From: Aphelocoma coerulescens
Lineage: Eukaryota; Chordata; Aves; Passeriformes; Corvidae
Length of the DNA: 64,000 nt
Assembly: GCF_041296385.1 (NCBI RefSeq)
Contig: NC_091017.1
Span: forward strand, 47,800,214-47,864,213
Direction of reading: 5' to 3'
In this document: positions 13,180 to 25,978 of the stretch, piece after piece
Numbering within the stretch: the stretch's first letter is position 1
Layout: each line of letters starts with the position of its first letter
Notes under the pieces: generated by a model
Told to the model about the DNA's origin: nothing
What the model saw: the letters and a program-made list of their open reading frames with translations, nothing else
The model's database searches: none
Program-made: the position numbers and the translations under genes

Positions 13180-16100
13180 ATGCCTTTGAGCTGAGGAGCC
13201 CAAAATGTTTTACAAAAGTGGGTAAGAACTAAGCTTTTGAAAAACTTACAAACAGCAGTAGGGAGTCTTCTATGTGGAGCTATGTGACAAACTGATTATT
13301 TTTTCTGTGATTCTCTGACCAAAATGAAAAAAAAAAAAAGTAACAGAAGGTTCATTTGTGTCAATAAAAGACTAATTTTTTTTTTTTTGTGAAGATGAAG
13401 GTCACACTTTTTTTTCCATCTAAAATAAAACATTCTCTTTTATTTTGCAAGTCAAACACTTTTTCTAATATATCTTTTATTTAAAGTGTTTTGATAACAA
13501 ATAAGTAATGTTTTATTTTTAGAAACAGTGACATGATTGACAGTTTTTGTCTCATTTTGAGGTCTCTTGATTTGGATGCAAATTCATTAAATATTTCTTC
13601 TCTTCTCCTTTCTAGTTAATGAAGCTCAGTTCCACTCTGCTCCCACTTATGCCACTAATAGTTCTACATCCTGAATTTGCAGCAGTAACTGGTCCTGTAT
13701 GATGATTGATGTAACAATTCAATCTGAAAGCAGTGTTGTGATGCCTGAAATACACTTAATTGCATTCCAAGCCAAGCCAAGAAGGGGATGGATGGAGTTT
13801 CAAGGCAAGCAGTAACTCCACTTATTAAGAAGCTATGAGTAATATTAATAGTAAAGGCTATCCCCATGGTGAATCATTCTTAATGAAAAATGAAATATCT
13901 GAAATAATCCTTGTTAATATTCTTGAAGTCTGAAACAATTAAATTAAACAATATGAAAGGAAAACAAAACCATGAAAACTTTGACTGAATTGTGTTTCAT
14001 GAATATTTTGAAATTTGTAGGGATTTTTACAATATCTGTGAGTAGATGGGAAACTGTAAAAGAATAAAAAAAGGGAAAAAAAACTTTTTGGTTCACCACT
14101 TTCCAGGAAAATGTTGTGGTTGGCCTAGAAAAACCTCAAGTACATAAGTGTGACCATTCTTCTATTGTACTCCGGGAGTGCAGCATGTGCCTGTCTCTGG
14201 CTGTAGCTTACTCCACTTATAGAAATTTTATTCACAGGACCCTGGAAATAAGCCTGGCATCTAATATTTGTGAACTGAAGTTCTTAATTAAGTCTCTCCT
14301 AATTCTTAAGAAATTGATGTTGTCTAGGATATAGCTTATGCTAGGATGGCTTATGCTCAAGTAAGGTATTTGACCACATAGAGCTGTCCACAAATTATCC
14401 TCTCCAGACTTGAGTTTTGGAATAATTAAAGATATTAATGTTAGGGAATCAGTCACAGCTTTTACTGGGGTCTAATGCCAGATGGAGAGAAGTTTATTCT
14501 GAACAGAAATTCTAGCTAAGGATTTGGCAGTGGTGAGTGTTAAATACAGGAAAGACCTCAAAAGACGAAGAAAGGAAAGACCCTTAACAAAGGAGCTGTT
14601 TGAAACAGGGAAAGCTTTCTACTTTGGTTGTCACTAATATGTGAACTAATACATGTGCAGATGTAACTATAAACACAGCCACACACTCTGTTTGTACCCA
14701 CATTAGATTTTCATATGCATACTGAGATCTCAAGAAAATGTCTCCAAACTGAGCACCCTTTAGTACACAGAGAAAAAGCAGCAAAAAGTACAGACTCTAA
14801 TGTAAGGGATCAACTTCTCAGACATTCTGAGAATTGCAAGAAGAGAGAAAAATTGCAAATTCTTGCAATTTTCTTGCCATCTAAATGTCACAAAGTCAAG
14901 TTAAGTCCAATGACTATAAGCACACACAGAGTCACTGAATCCTGTCAGATATTTTTATTCTTTAGAGTCTGATAATATGAATACAGAAGGTTTTCCAGAG
15001 TGTGCCCAACTTCCCTTGTCTAATCACATCTAAAAATGAATAGACTGAGAAAACAATTTTTTTTGACTCTAAGAATCCCTTTAAGATTTGGATTTTGGTT
15101 GAAGGTATTGCAAGGTTGTTTTCAGTGTGCAGATTGTTTTTCTCATTATAAAGTTTTGATACAAGAGCAATTTGATTTTTCTTTTTCCTTAGGCTGGTTG
15201 GTAAGTCTGTTTCCTGAGAATTCATCCCTGTGAACCATACTGGAGAATTCATTATTTGTGACAATATAAATACATAAATAGAAAAGACTGGAATATGTTT
15301 CATTACTTATATTCATGTTTCAAAGAGTAGATCCATTCAAGATGCACTGCTTCACTATTCTTTTTGTGTAGGAAAGTATAATGTGTTTGTGGTTAAATAT
15401 CCTCAGAAGATTCCTCCTCTTCTTCTTTTTTTATAGCTTTGTTTCATATTTCCCACAGCCATGAAAGACCACACAAATAAAATACTTCTACAAAAAGGAA
15501 CAGCAAAGTATCACAGAAATTACCTTTGTTAATTTGAGCATGTAACAGTTGTCAAATTTGGTATTCATTTTTAATGTGAGATACTTACTGTCTCTTTTTC
15601 TCTTGTCTTCAAGAAGAAAAGGAGATGATGCTTTGTTTTAAAAATTAAAAAGGAGATGCCAGTAACAGTTTATATTGCTCTGTATGGAAGCAAAATTCTT
15701 CTGTAATCCAGGAGAAAAAATCTAGTTACTTACCTAAGAAAAAAAGTCTTTCCACTAAATTCATACTGCTTGGTGGTTTATAAAGCAGGATAAATACTGT
15801 AAAAAACCCCAAGTATATTCATACATTTTTTTTAAAAGTACCCTAGCTGTGGTCACATTCTTTTTATATCCTCTTTCCAAGAATACTGCAGCAATATTTT
15901 TTTTCTAGAAGAAACATGTATAAAAATAGACAAATATTAGCATGACTAATTCAGAATGTGTGTGAAAAGAAAAATTATTTCATTTTGTATGCTTTTGTAT
16001 ATAAAATACATTTCCCAGACTCAATAAAATACTTAGGCATATGGTTTTTCTCATTATTTTTGAAATTCATACTTATAGACATGAGAAATAACTTGAAAGT

Positions 16101-17129
16101 AGTGTATTACTCTAAAGTTTCATTCACTTCTTAGAAAGATGAATTCTATGTATGTAGATAAGTCAGAACATAGATGATACTCTATTGGAACAGATAAACC
16201 ACAGAAACAAGGTGTCACACGAGATTTTTGCCTTCCATTCAACATTAATTTGATTCTGAAAGTCTAAGCCTCATAATGGACTTGTGAACAAGATGCAGAT
16301 TAAGATGTCTTAAAGAGAAAATACTCGGTAGTTAAGTTTTTCAGGATTTCAGAATTTTTAAGCAGGCAAAAAAAATAATATAAATTATTTATGATAATTT
16401 TTTTTCATCTAATCATTAGAAAATTATCCACTTAAAAGGAAAAGAGGGTCTTCTTGAAAGTCGTGATTGGTGACATCCAGTTTTTTTATATTTCTAGCAT
16501 TTTTATTACTGTGGTCTTTTTCTGCTTTAAAAAAAATTGTTCTGTTTGCTAGCAGATTCATTCTGGTTGTAGTCAGTGGTACCAGGGCAAGTGTAGGCCA
16601 AGACTGAAAATATGTAACAGAATCTGTCTGGGGCCTTGTCAGTACCTGCTTCTTAGTTTTCATCCAATAGCTATTGAACTCAACAGAAAATCTTCCAATA
16701 TACTGTGGCTACATCTCTGAGAGTCTGTTTTTCTGGAAATCATGGCTGCATTGCGAACTGAAATAGTTGGTGCTGAGAAATCTGCAAGTTCCTTGTTCTA
16801 TGAAGTCAACATGTTCTTTAACAGCAATTCACTTCCCTGATAAGTTCATTACTTTTCTTGGTAGATCATTCCATTTTTATCACATACAAATAGTAATTAA
16901 AAATATTTTCTAAAAGTCATAGAACTATATGTTCATTAATATTTTTTGTACATTCTGTATTTGTGCCAGACTTCAGTTCTTATATTCTTGAAAAAAAGCT
17001 ATTAATTTGTACAGTGTGACAGAAATTATCACCTCCTCAGGGCAAATAAGTTCAGCAATTCTCATTCTTGTTATATTTAGGTGTGGGAACCATGCTGACT
17101 TCTTTCTATTGCTGTTTTCAGTTTTTTCA
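13180..17129. other. Unique non-coding sequence with T/A tracts
   Basis: No gene seen. The start (13180-13235, containing 'gcccaaaatgttttacaaaag') may be a scrap of MIR-type SINE but is too short to call. T-rich and A-rich runs occur at 13330-13340 and 13376-13388. Open frames at 14962-15303 and elsewhere are short and unrelated to known families. Confidence 0.5.
14832..14870. repeat. Inverted repeat with 11-bp perfect arms
   Basis: AATTGCAAGAA (14832-14842) and its exact reverse complement TTCTTGCAATT (14860-14870) flank a 17-base A-rich spacer, which itself contains a further TTGCAA. The TTGCAA hexamer therefore occurs three times in 39 bases. This could be a small hairpin or a cluster of C/EBP-like half-sites. 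There is no direct evidence for either. Confidence 0.7.
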
Positions 17130-17299
17130 TTTTCTTCTTTTCCTTCCTTCCTTCCTTCCTTCCTTCCTTCCTTCCTTCCTTCCTTCCTTCCTTCCTTCCT
17201 TCCTTCCTTCCTTCCTTCCTTCCTTCCTTCCTTCCTTCCTTCCTTCCTTCCTTCCTTCCTTCCTTCCTTCCTTCCTTCCTTCCCTTCTCTCCTCCTTTT
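17130..17299. repeat. (TTCC)n microsatellite in 170-base pyrimidine tract
   Basis: Positions 17140-17283 are 36 perfect tandem copies of a TTCC/TCCT tetranucleotide. With its edges, the + strand is pyrimidine only from 17130 to 17299. Such polypurine-polypyrimidine mirror sequence can adopt triplex (H-DNA) structure, and long perfect arrays are usually length-variable between individuals. The Pro/Ser/Phe/Leu or Gly/Arg/Lys/Glu open frames here are artefacts of the repeat. Confidence 0.98.
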
Positions 17300-18127
17300 G
17301 ATTTAAGAAGAAAAAGCATAGACATTCTTTTATCATTTTGTACAACAGCGACAATTGCTTGATGTCATTCTCTTTTTTTGGTACTGATATGCTATTACTC
17401 TTGAAAATTCAATTGGTTCTGCAGCTCTCAAAAACTGAAGGACTCTTAAAATAGCCAACAATAAATCTCTAATGTTTAGTTAACCATCAAAGTAAGGAAA
17501 ACACTGGGAAGGCTGCTTAAAGCAAAGCAAGTACAGTAACCATGTCCTTTGGGATATTTTCCCATGATTTTCTCATACTGGATATTTCAAGCTGAAATTC
17601 AAAAACTGAGTATATCTCTTCTTATTTCCTGCTACTGAGAGTAGAATAGAAGCTTCCCATATAAGCATTCTCTGTAAGCAAAAATACATATAACTCTGTA
17701 TATATAGAGTTCCAGAGTTATGTTTTTTTTCTAACCTTGTTTTAATGTTTTAGATTCTGAACAGTCCTAAATACTTTCAGCCATCGTATAATTTAACATT
17801 GAGTCATTCTACATTCCTAAAAGAAACCTTCTCTTATGCATGATTACATATTGTTAAAATGGATAGGTTAATTTTGCAACATGAATTTTTCATGGTAGCT
17901 GTTCTGCTACTATTTTAGTCTGTTTTTAATTATATACTCAGTCCAACAGCCCTCATATACAATTACAATTTTGAAAAGTCACTGATTTTGGTTACAGCTA
18001 TATACATAATCTCAGACTCTCTCCTGTGGAAGAGTTTGCATGGACATTTTTGAGTGTTTCTACACCCAAACAAAGATATTTGACAGAACGTGATACACTA
18101 CAGCCAAACAGAGTGGATCTGTGTTAC
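17300..18127. other. Unique non-coding sequence
   Basis: No gene seen. It contains a small inverted repeat at 17692-17711 (AACTCT, an 8-base TA-rich spacer, AGAGTT). Confidence 0.6.
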
Positions 18128-18151
18128 ATATATATATATATATATATATAT
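18128..18151. repeat. (AT)12 microsatellite
   Basis: Perfect alternating AT over 24 bases. Its uninterrupted state makes length variation likely. It lies about 80 bases upstream of an interrupted CA tract. Confidence 0.95.
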
Positions 18152-18228
18152 GTGATTTATGTAAGAGAACTCCTGGGTACAGGAGGTCCATTAGCACTAG
18201 AGTATTTAAGAATCTGCTTTTACTTTTG

Positions 18229-18285
18229 CACACACACACAGACCCACAACCACACACACAGAAACACAAAAAAAAAAGAAAAGAA
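18229..18285. repeat. Interrupted (CA)n followed by A-rich tract
   Basis: Two CA runs interrupted by 'gaccca' and similar units, followed by an A/G-rich run. It forms a compound simple-sequence block with the AT repeat just upstream. Confidence 0.9.
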
Positions 18286-21200
18286 AAAGTGCCTTTGCTG
18301 AATTTAAAAAAGCCTTAAAATTAAAATTCAACTTAAACCTCTGGTCTGTTTCTCTGTTTTTACTTCATGTCTTTTAAACATGAGTTGAGAGAATTGACAT
18401 TTGGTAGCCATCTTTTGTCTGCTCAGCAAAATGGAAGGCTAAATTGACAGAGACTGACAAACACTGAAACAGTCATTTAAGATGAAATTAATGGGGCTAG
18501 AAGATGCTGTATGACATCCCACTTTAAGTTACATTGAGAACAATAAAGGTTCTTAAAGAACAGTCTGTTATTATTAAATTTGTCAATAGGTCAACACATA
18601 ACTGCTATACAGCAAGGAGCAGTAACTGAGAGAACGAGACATTAGGCAGACAACAGAAGCACAAAAAGCATCTGTGTTGGAACTTCTTTTTGTTCTACAA
18701 AGAAACAGCTTTGGATCATCCCCATGTGGAGGATGATTGCGATAAGAAGCTCTCTGGTGGTAAGCATCTGGGATGGGAGGGAAGATCATAGGATATTGTG
18801 GGATTCTCTTTGTTTCTTTCTTTAACTGTGTATGTCTTTGCTGTTTTTTGAAGCTTGTCCAAACCCCAAGGCTTCTGAAGTTCTTGCATCACTTATTTTA
18901 ACTTTTTTTTTTTATATAACAATGTCAGAGCAATGTGTATATATGTTAACACAGGAGAGTATCTGTGTTGGGCCCCTAATTAGATTCATATTCATATTGA
19001 AATTTTAAGAAGTCACCAGCACAAATGAGTTACTGCAATGATTACTTCCCTCCTGATGGTAAAAGATAGCAATTGTTCCGCTATGTGCTAGTCCTGAGCC
19101 AAGGATATCCAGAGATTCAAGTTTAATTGAAGTTCAAATAGATCGTGACATAATGAACTTCATTGTTCAGCACTGCCTTGAACAAACCAAGGCTCCCCCA
19201 CTAAGTTTCAAACGGACTTGGAAGATCCTTGCAAACTCAGTGCATGCGTGGTAGTGTTGTTTGAAATCAATTAATAGTCTTCAGAGTCTTTAGTACCAAA
19301 AGATGTTGTACTTCACTGGAGAATGACCAAGTAAATATTGGAGTGTTGCCATGTAAGTCAAAAGAGAGAGAAACATTAATGGAGCCAATTTGCCGTAGGG
19401 AACTACTTTAGGGGGTGGGAGGAAAAAGTTTAGGGCACAAGGGAACAAACCCAAACATGCCTTATATTTATTCAGCACTGTGTAGGCAAATCTCCAGTGG
19501 CCGTACCTTTAATGCTGAACATTTAATTTTTTTTTTGTAGACAAACAAGAGCTCAGTAAATATTCTATTTTCAAGGTCTCTGCTTATCCCACTCATCATG
19601 TATTCTTTGATCAGTGGGAAACTGAAGTAAAGGCAATGCTTTTGGGACTGGTCTAGAAAGCTAGATAGTTTTATTTACATGAATAGAAATAGACAAGCCT
19701 ATGCTAATGAGATGGGGCTGTACATGGAAATGTTTAAGAGGTAACTTAGGAAGAGGTAACTATGGAAGGTAACTTGTCTGTATGTGAAGACAACTAACGT
19801 TGCTAATAAGGATGATAAAGAAACCACGAAAGTAGTAAACTAGTTATCAGCATGGACTGAAGAGGAATCACACATTTTACATCTGATCTACAGGCAGTTA
19901 ATCCAGCAATTTGTTGAAAACTGTGTTGAAGAATACTGTTTTCTTTTAGTATCTTTAGTGCTTTCAGTCATTTATATCCAGAGAAAAGAGTTTGAAATTG
20001 GAAGTCAAAATCCAATGATTTTTTATACTTGTTTCCATAAGAAATCAGGTCTTTCTCAGTCAGTTGATATGACTTCCTGTCTGTTAATATGGCAGTTACT
20101 GAAAAATATCATCTTTTACCCCCTGAGACTTAAAAAGGGCAATAACTTTTCAAAAAGCCTAATTAAGTGTGAAATTTTGAAATATGTTAGAGTATTTCTC
20201 CAACTTAATTTTGTATAGAGATGTGCATGTAATATATCTTCATAAAGTTTGAACAAAAGTTGATAGATTGAATACAAAAGTAACTTAGAATGTCTCATCA
20301 ATCATGAAAAAAACCATGTCAAAATTTTGCTAGTTTATTAAACCAAGGTTTTGTTCAAGAATTCACTTGTATAGATAATTATATCCATAAAATCTGCTTT
20401 TTACTTAATTGTGATGAACAAAAAGTTCTCAAGATTAAGGCATTTCATTGGTTACTGTTTAAGCTAAATGTTTGAATTGAACTTAGGAACACATTTCTAT
20501 GGCCTGTGCTTTATAGAGAATCAAATCAGCCGGACATTGTTAGATCCCAGTTGTTCTGCACTGCCGTTTTCCACTGGCTTACCTGCATTTTCAATGACCC
20601 TACCACATGACAGGAGGGGCTTTTCTACCTGTACAAGTTGGTTTCCCTGTCTGAAAACTATAATTGGTTTGTTATGTCTGTAGAAGCATAAATAAAATCC
20701 AGTGGTGCCACTTGTTCAGGGTACAGCTTATTGGTTTTTTTTTTTTTTTTAATCCAATATCACTAGATGCAAGTTATTATGTTATAATTTGCACCAATTT
20801 TCTCGCTATCACTGCCTGTTACATCCCCACTGAGAGTAGCTGTAATCACTGTCCGTTTACCACATACAGTGACACGACTGACTAAATACCAAAGTGATTT
20901 TCAAGATTTGAAGCTGTATGCAATGAAACTATTGACTGTATAAATTCAAAAGGGATTATGCATGCCTGCAAATGAGTGTGATCTACAAGTGCATGGGTCA
21001 TAAGAGGTGATGGGAAACATCAAAAGATTAATAAAATGTTGCAAATGAAATGCAAGATTAAGTATAGAAAACCTGACAATTGCCATGTCTGCTTGTTAGT
21101 GTCTTTTTTCTGCTCTTTTTCTACCTTTTAATCAGTCCTCTCTGTCAATTAGATAATTTTACACCTTGATTTCTAATTTGGCTGAATTTGGCAGCAGATA

Positions 21201-24200
21201 CAGAACATAGATGGGCTCTATGCTCTCAAAATGACTCTTGTCATTTTGATTTGGAAGCGCTAAATATTGACAAAAAATGTAGTTATTTGCTTATTCATTG
21301 TCAACATCATCAAATACACCTCTGTATGGAACCTTGATGTGTTTTGCACTTTTTTTTTTGTTACAACCATGCTTTTTCAAATATAATTCGTAAGAAAAGA
21401 TGGTATACTGCACAGTAAATTTTCACTATCTTTACAATATTTTGTGATTTTTTTTGTTTTGGTTTCGATCAAGAGCACTTTTCACTTTCTTGTGCTGAAA
21501 AGTGACCAATGGCCCTTGGTGAGAACTTTTACCAAAATGACAGGGGACCCTAAAATGAGAAACTTTTTGACAACTGGACATAAATAAGTTTCAGGATTCC
21601 AAAGCCATATTTTATCTTGGCAGCTGCCCCGATCAGTTTATTTGAAAAATGCTTTCAGTTGTGTGACTGAGAAAGAAGAATGTGACTCTGGACTATATAA
21701 AGGTTCTGGATTTGTGATTGTCCTAGTTTTCCCACCATGCTCTTGTGCTTGGGACTTGTTAGGGCTCTCACACAAACTGCTTCTGTAAAATGCCTCAATA
21801 CCTCTGGATTTTTAGGAGGACTGTGCACAGACAGAGGAAGGTGGATTCAGCTACCAAAAGAAACTTTTTGTTCTAATAAACACTTTGATTTGCTTAATCT
21901 GTAACCTACAGGGGAATACCATTCAGTGGGTTGTCAGAGTTCACATGATTCTGTATGTAATTACTTTGGTATTATAATTGCCTGTAACTGTCTATACTGG
22001 AAATGATGTAAGTTTCTGACCAGGGGGTATATTTTTACATTATTGCATTATTCAAGTTTAAAGCAAGCTGGTGAGGAGTATAACTGGAAAGAGAGAAAAC
22101 AAGGAATTTAGATTAAAGCCCTTTATAGTAAAAGAATTTGGGTTTGGAAGATTTATTTTTGTATGACAGGATTTTTGTAAGGCAGATTAACACATTTCAT
22201 ATCCTATACAATCATTATTTCTGCTCAGATAAAGAATTAAGATTTTATAATAAGGAGGATTTTGGAAGAAGTCTTGACCCTATGAACAATTCCTGAAAGT
22301 AATGTTTTGGAACAAAACACATCTTTGTGAGAGTGTACAGATTCACGTACTACATTGCAAAATAACAATGATTCAGGGAATGATACTATAACTCTAATCA
22401 GCTTGCAAAGTAGTTAAATGTAGCTTCAGTATGCTTGTGGACTGGTTTCCTCTTTTTCTGGAGAAGTGGAATCAGCTTCTTTAATTTCATGGGAAAGGCC
22501 ATAGAATCAGTAAGATTAGAAATGTAGCAATTTCTACACATGTGCACTAGCAAAACTCCCTGCTTTAATTGCTTTCAAGTAATATAATTTAAATTAACAG
22601 TTATTTTCACTTGCTGTCACATTTTCTATTAAAACTCACATCATAAATTAAAATAAGCCAACTTCTCAATTACCAGCAAATGTTTCAATAGGCAATAGTT
22701 AGAGTTTATGGAAGAAGTGAATGTGTTGATTCTCATTTGAAGTATTACCATTTCATATTTTCTCCTGTTCTCCACATTATTTGTACCACATACAACTTTT
22801 GTAAGCTTCATAATTCTAAAATCAATCATTCAAATTCTGGAATGAATTAAAAACTTACATCAATTTTAAAACAGTTAAACACTGAATTCTGAGAGAATAA
22901 GGTGAGGTTTTATTTAAATCCTGATTTACCACCCTCCTGATGTTTTATCTTTCTATATTATCATAAAGAGTTTTCCATTCTCTCAGTTATTTTAAAGTTA
23001 AATGCTGATGACTGTAAGAAAAAAAAAAGGGGGATAAAGTACTCCAAAAACAATAAGACATAGGTATTTAGTGTTTATTGAAGGTAGAATACGTTTTTAG
23101 AATTTACATCTCTGTGCAGGATATATCCCATTACCTGCTTTATCAGTTACAGCAAATTCAAGACTTGAGGAGAAAAGAGAGGATATGTTCCCTTACAAAT
23201 TAATGATCATATTTTAAGTGCTATACAATCTTTTAGAATAATGATGACATTCCTCTCATTTATACATCAAATATTTATTCTAAAATAAAACTGCTCTTAT
23301 GATTTTCCATTTTCCACATGTCCACAGAGGACTCAGTTATCTTTACTAACAATAGTCATTCTTCCAAAAGTTTCTTTTATGACTTGAATATGAACAGTAT
23401 CTTATACTGAGCACCTGATCTGCATGAAGTAATTAGGATTGGTCAGAATTAGGCTTTGGACATGTACAAAACAATCACAACCTCCCTGAGTCTCTCAAGG
23501 AGGGATAATAGTTTAGGGGAAAAAAACCCATGGAATTTTATAATAGTTTTAATGCTTTGAGACTTGGCTACACCAGCTTAGCCCACAGCATCATTCCTGA
23601 ATATATTAAACTACTGAAAGATTTAATGACTGAGTGATGATTTTAGATTAAATTGTATTTCATCATATTCATGTGTGTAATTGTGTGAGCATGCATAGAA
23701 TCCGTTGCAAAGAGCTGCAAACCATGGCTGAGTCATCAAATGCCTTTGTGTTAGGACTCTGCTAAGGGGTTTTGCAAAGAAAAAGTGTCCTATGCTACAC
23801 ATGGTTGTCAAATATGTTTGGGTTTTTTTTATTTCGCTTATTCTTTCCAGTTTGTTTTGTCTTGCATTTTGTAAAGGCATTAGCAATGCTGTACCAAAGT
23901 GATCATGAGTCAGAAAACTCTTCTGCAAAACAAAAAAATATTTTTTAAGTAAGAGAAGACAGTTCAAAAGCTTTTTTATTTTTTTTTTATTTTCTTTTTA
24001 TTTTCAAAGAGGACTAGCTTTAACTTGTGTGGCAGCCTTTGTAAACTGGGTCTGTACCTGAGTCTCCAAGATTGAGAACAGTGTCCACCACCTGCACGAA
24101 CTGTTGACATAAAACAACAACATGCTTCTGCTTGGTCTGAGCTGCAAAATGCATGCTCACAGTCTTGCCTGCCTTATTTAGTGACTTCACTAGATATGAT

Positions 24201-24330
24201 CTTTGTAGGAAACCTTGTCTTTGGTTTTACTCTGAACATATATATTACCACTAATGTGAATGAAATGAAAGTGAAGAGTGAAACATGATCTCAAGCCCGA
24301 ATTTTTTTGGACTAAGAGGCTGGAGCTTTT
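18286..24330. other. Long unique non-coding stretch
   Basis: About 6 kb without a gene or recognisable young mobile element. A 16-base T run lies at 20735-20750. A short hairpin (9-base perfect arms CACTTTTCA / TGAAAAGTG with an 11-base loop) lies at 21476-21504. 19739-19774 carries three GGTAACT copies in short order. The segment 21070-21330 is listed separately as a candidate conserved element. Confidence 0.5.
21070..21330. promoter_or_regulatory. Candidate conserved non-coding element (speculative)
   Basis: Complex, repeat-free sequence containing TGTCAATTAG at 21143-21152, which joins a MEIS-like TGTCA to a homeodomain ATTAG core. Other mixed-composition words follow up to about 21330. 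The impression of constraint comes from composition only, and no conservation can be measured here. Confidence 0.15.
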
Positions 24331-24400
24331 GGGATCCATGGGGCAAGTCCCTGCTTCATGTGAGTGATTGCAATCGCTCCATAACCACAATAAATATGAA
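24331..24400 (+). repeat. Possible ancient L2/MIR-type 3' end
   Basis: The order 'ccatggggcaagtccctg', then 'gcaatcgctccataacca', then 'caataaatatga' loosely follows the 3' end of old amniote L2/MIR-like elements ('...atggggtcc...ggcgctacggtaata...aataaata'). Only the last 25 or so bases align well by eye, so the call is weak. Confidence 0.25.
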
Positions 24401-24543
24401 TAGCCCCCGAGCCACTCTAAGTTGTGCCTGGTAGCTTCAGTTTGCAATAGATAATATAACACTAAAGAATACTGAGAGGAAAGGAGAGCCACTGGCCGTC
24501 TGTTTTCCTCTCCTGTAATGCACTGCACTGTAGTTCAGTAGAT

Positions 24544-24565
24544 GCTACAGGAGTACTCCTGTAGC
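24544..24565. repeat. 22-bp perfect palindrome
   Basis: The left arm GCTACAGGAGT (24544-24554) is followed directly by its exact reverse complement ACTCCTGTAGC (24555-24565), with no spacer, and includes a central ScaI-type AGTACT. It is G+C-richer than its surroundings. It could extrude as a cruciform, or be a dyad-symmetric binding site. No known factor site is recognised. Confidence 0.92.
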
Positions 24566-25855
24566 CTCTCCTGAGCAGTGCCTGCACTCCTGCAGAAGGA
24601 GCTACACCTAGTCAGCTGCTGCTATTTTCTCTCACTCGTACACTGCTTAAGAGGTGTAAAAGAGCACAGAACAAACGAGAATCTGGCTTTGTCTTTCTCT
24701 TTTCTCTTTTTTTTTTTTCTTGATTATAGTTCTTGTGAAAAATGTGTATTTGTTAAGTGAATGGGGGATGAATACAAAAGTATGCTGAGCATGACTGAAA
24801 GCAAATTTAAAGAGTCAAAGATATTGTTTTGGTGTTATTCTCCTAATTCAACACTGGTTATTGAAAAAGTGATGAAGATGGAACATTCTTACCTATTTTC
24901 TCTGAAGAGATTCCAACATTCAATTTAGGAGTTCAGTAATACACCTCAAAATAGAAAAACAAGCAAATGTGCTTGTGATTGTTTTTCATTATCCACGAAA
25001 AGAAAAACTAATTATGAAAATATTTATTTGATGTTTTATTCATGAGCTAAATTTTATAAATTAGTTGCTATAATAATACAGTTGTATACCTTTCTGTTTG
25101 GTTCCAGCAGTTTCTTCTATTTATAGCTATGAAAGCTAAACTATAATGATGCAAACGGGGATGACTGATTAGCATAATGGATGTACTGATCAAACAATTT
25201 CTTCAGAAATTTCCTCTCTCTGGTTTCAATAACTGTAATTATTTTTTTGTTTAAAGTGAATTGTGGCAGCAGAAAGTACATCCCTTTGGTGTCTTTTGCA
25301 TTCTGTTTCAAGTGAAATGCCTGACAATAAACAACATTGTTCCCCTTTGTTCTTCCGTATGAAATACAAGTGAGTTTTCTCACTTGCAATATTTCACAGG
25401 AATACAAATGGTAATCTTTAAGTTGTTTAGAAAAATAAAGATTTTGACTAAAAACTTATTTCCATGTTTAATACAAATCCTTTTTTTCATAATGAAGTCT
25501 TATGATTAATATATAGCAAATTTTTCTCTTTAGCCTGAAACATTATTTTGTTCTTGAGAACTGATTAAACAAATCATGAGATTATCTAAATGGAAAGATA
25601 GTTTAAAAAGTTTTTCAAAATTAACTTATGAAATTAAAACTGTACAGTTACTGATTTTTTCCCAAATAGAATTAGGAAGAATGATTTATGTCTGCTTAAA
25701 CTGATGAAATCTGAATCCAGTCCTATCTAAAAACAAAATGAGAAAGTAAGAATGAACCTAATATTCCTCTGAAACCTTTCTTTAAACCTGAAAAACTGAT
25801 AAAATACAATTAAAGGAAAAAAAAAGAGGAAAAAACCCAAAAACCCATTTTTCTC
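24566..25855. other. Unique non-coding sequence
   Basis: No gene seen. It is AT-rich with short homopolymer runs. The last bases before 25856 are an A-rich tract abutting the CR1 fragment. Confidence 0.6.
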
Positions 25856-25978
25856 TTCATAAAATCATGGAATCATTCAGGTTGGAAAAGGCCTCTAAGA
25901 TCATTGAGTCCAATCTCTGACCAAGCACCTTGTCAAATATTGTGGATTTGAAATCCATAGGGCCACATAAATACCTGA
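25856..25978 (-). mobile_element. CR1 non-LTR retrotransposon, 3' fragment
   Basis: On the + strand it begins 'aaaatcatggaatcattcaggttggaaaagg', followed by 'cctctaagatcattgagtccaa' and a diverged 'accaagcaccttgtcaa'. This is the reverse complement of the avian CR1 3' untranslated end, including one degenerate copy of the 8-bp terminal repeat. The element is severely 5'-truncated, as is usual for CR1, and carries none of the reverse transcriptase reading frame. Confidence 0.92.

Noticed and set aside
17007..17354. Four long repetitive open frames on both strands (Pro-Ser-Phe-Leu or Gly-Arg-Lys-Glu repeats)
   Set aside because: They are the translation of the TTCC tetranucleotide array. A 4-base unit leaves the stop-free pattern open in all phases, and there is no coding evidence.
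18060..18318. Overlapping open frames with Ile-Tyr repeats
   Set aside because: They are produced by the AT and CA microsatellites and are not coding.
22498..22530. 'catagaatcagtaagattag' as a CR1 3' end
   Set aside because: Only the first ten bases fit; the following CR1 wording (ggttggaa...cc) is missing.
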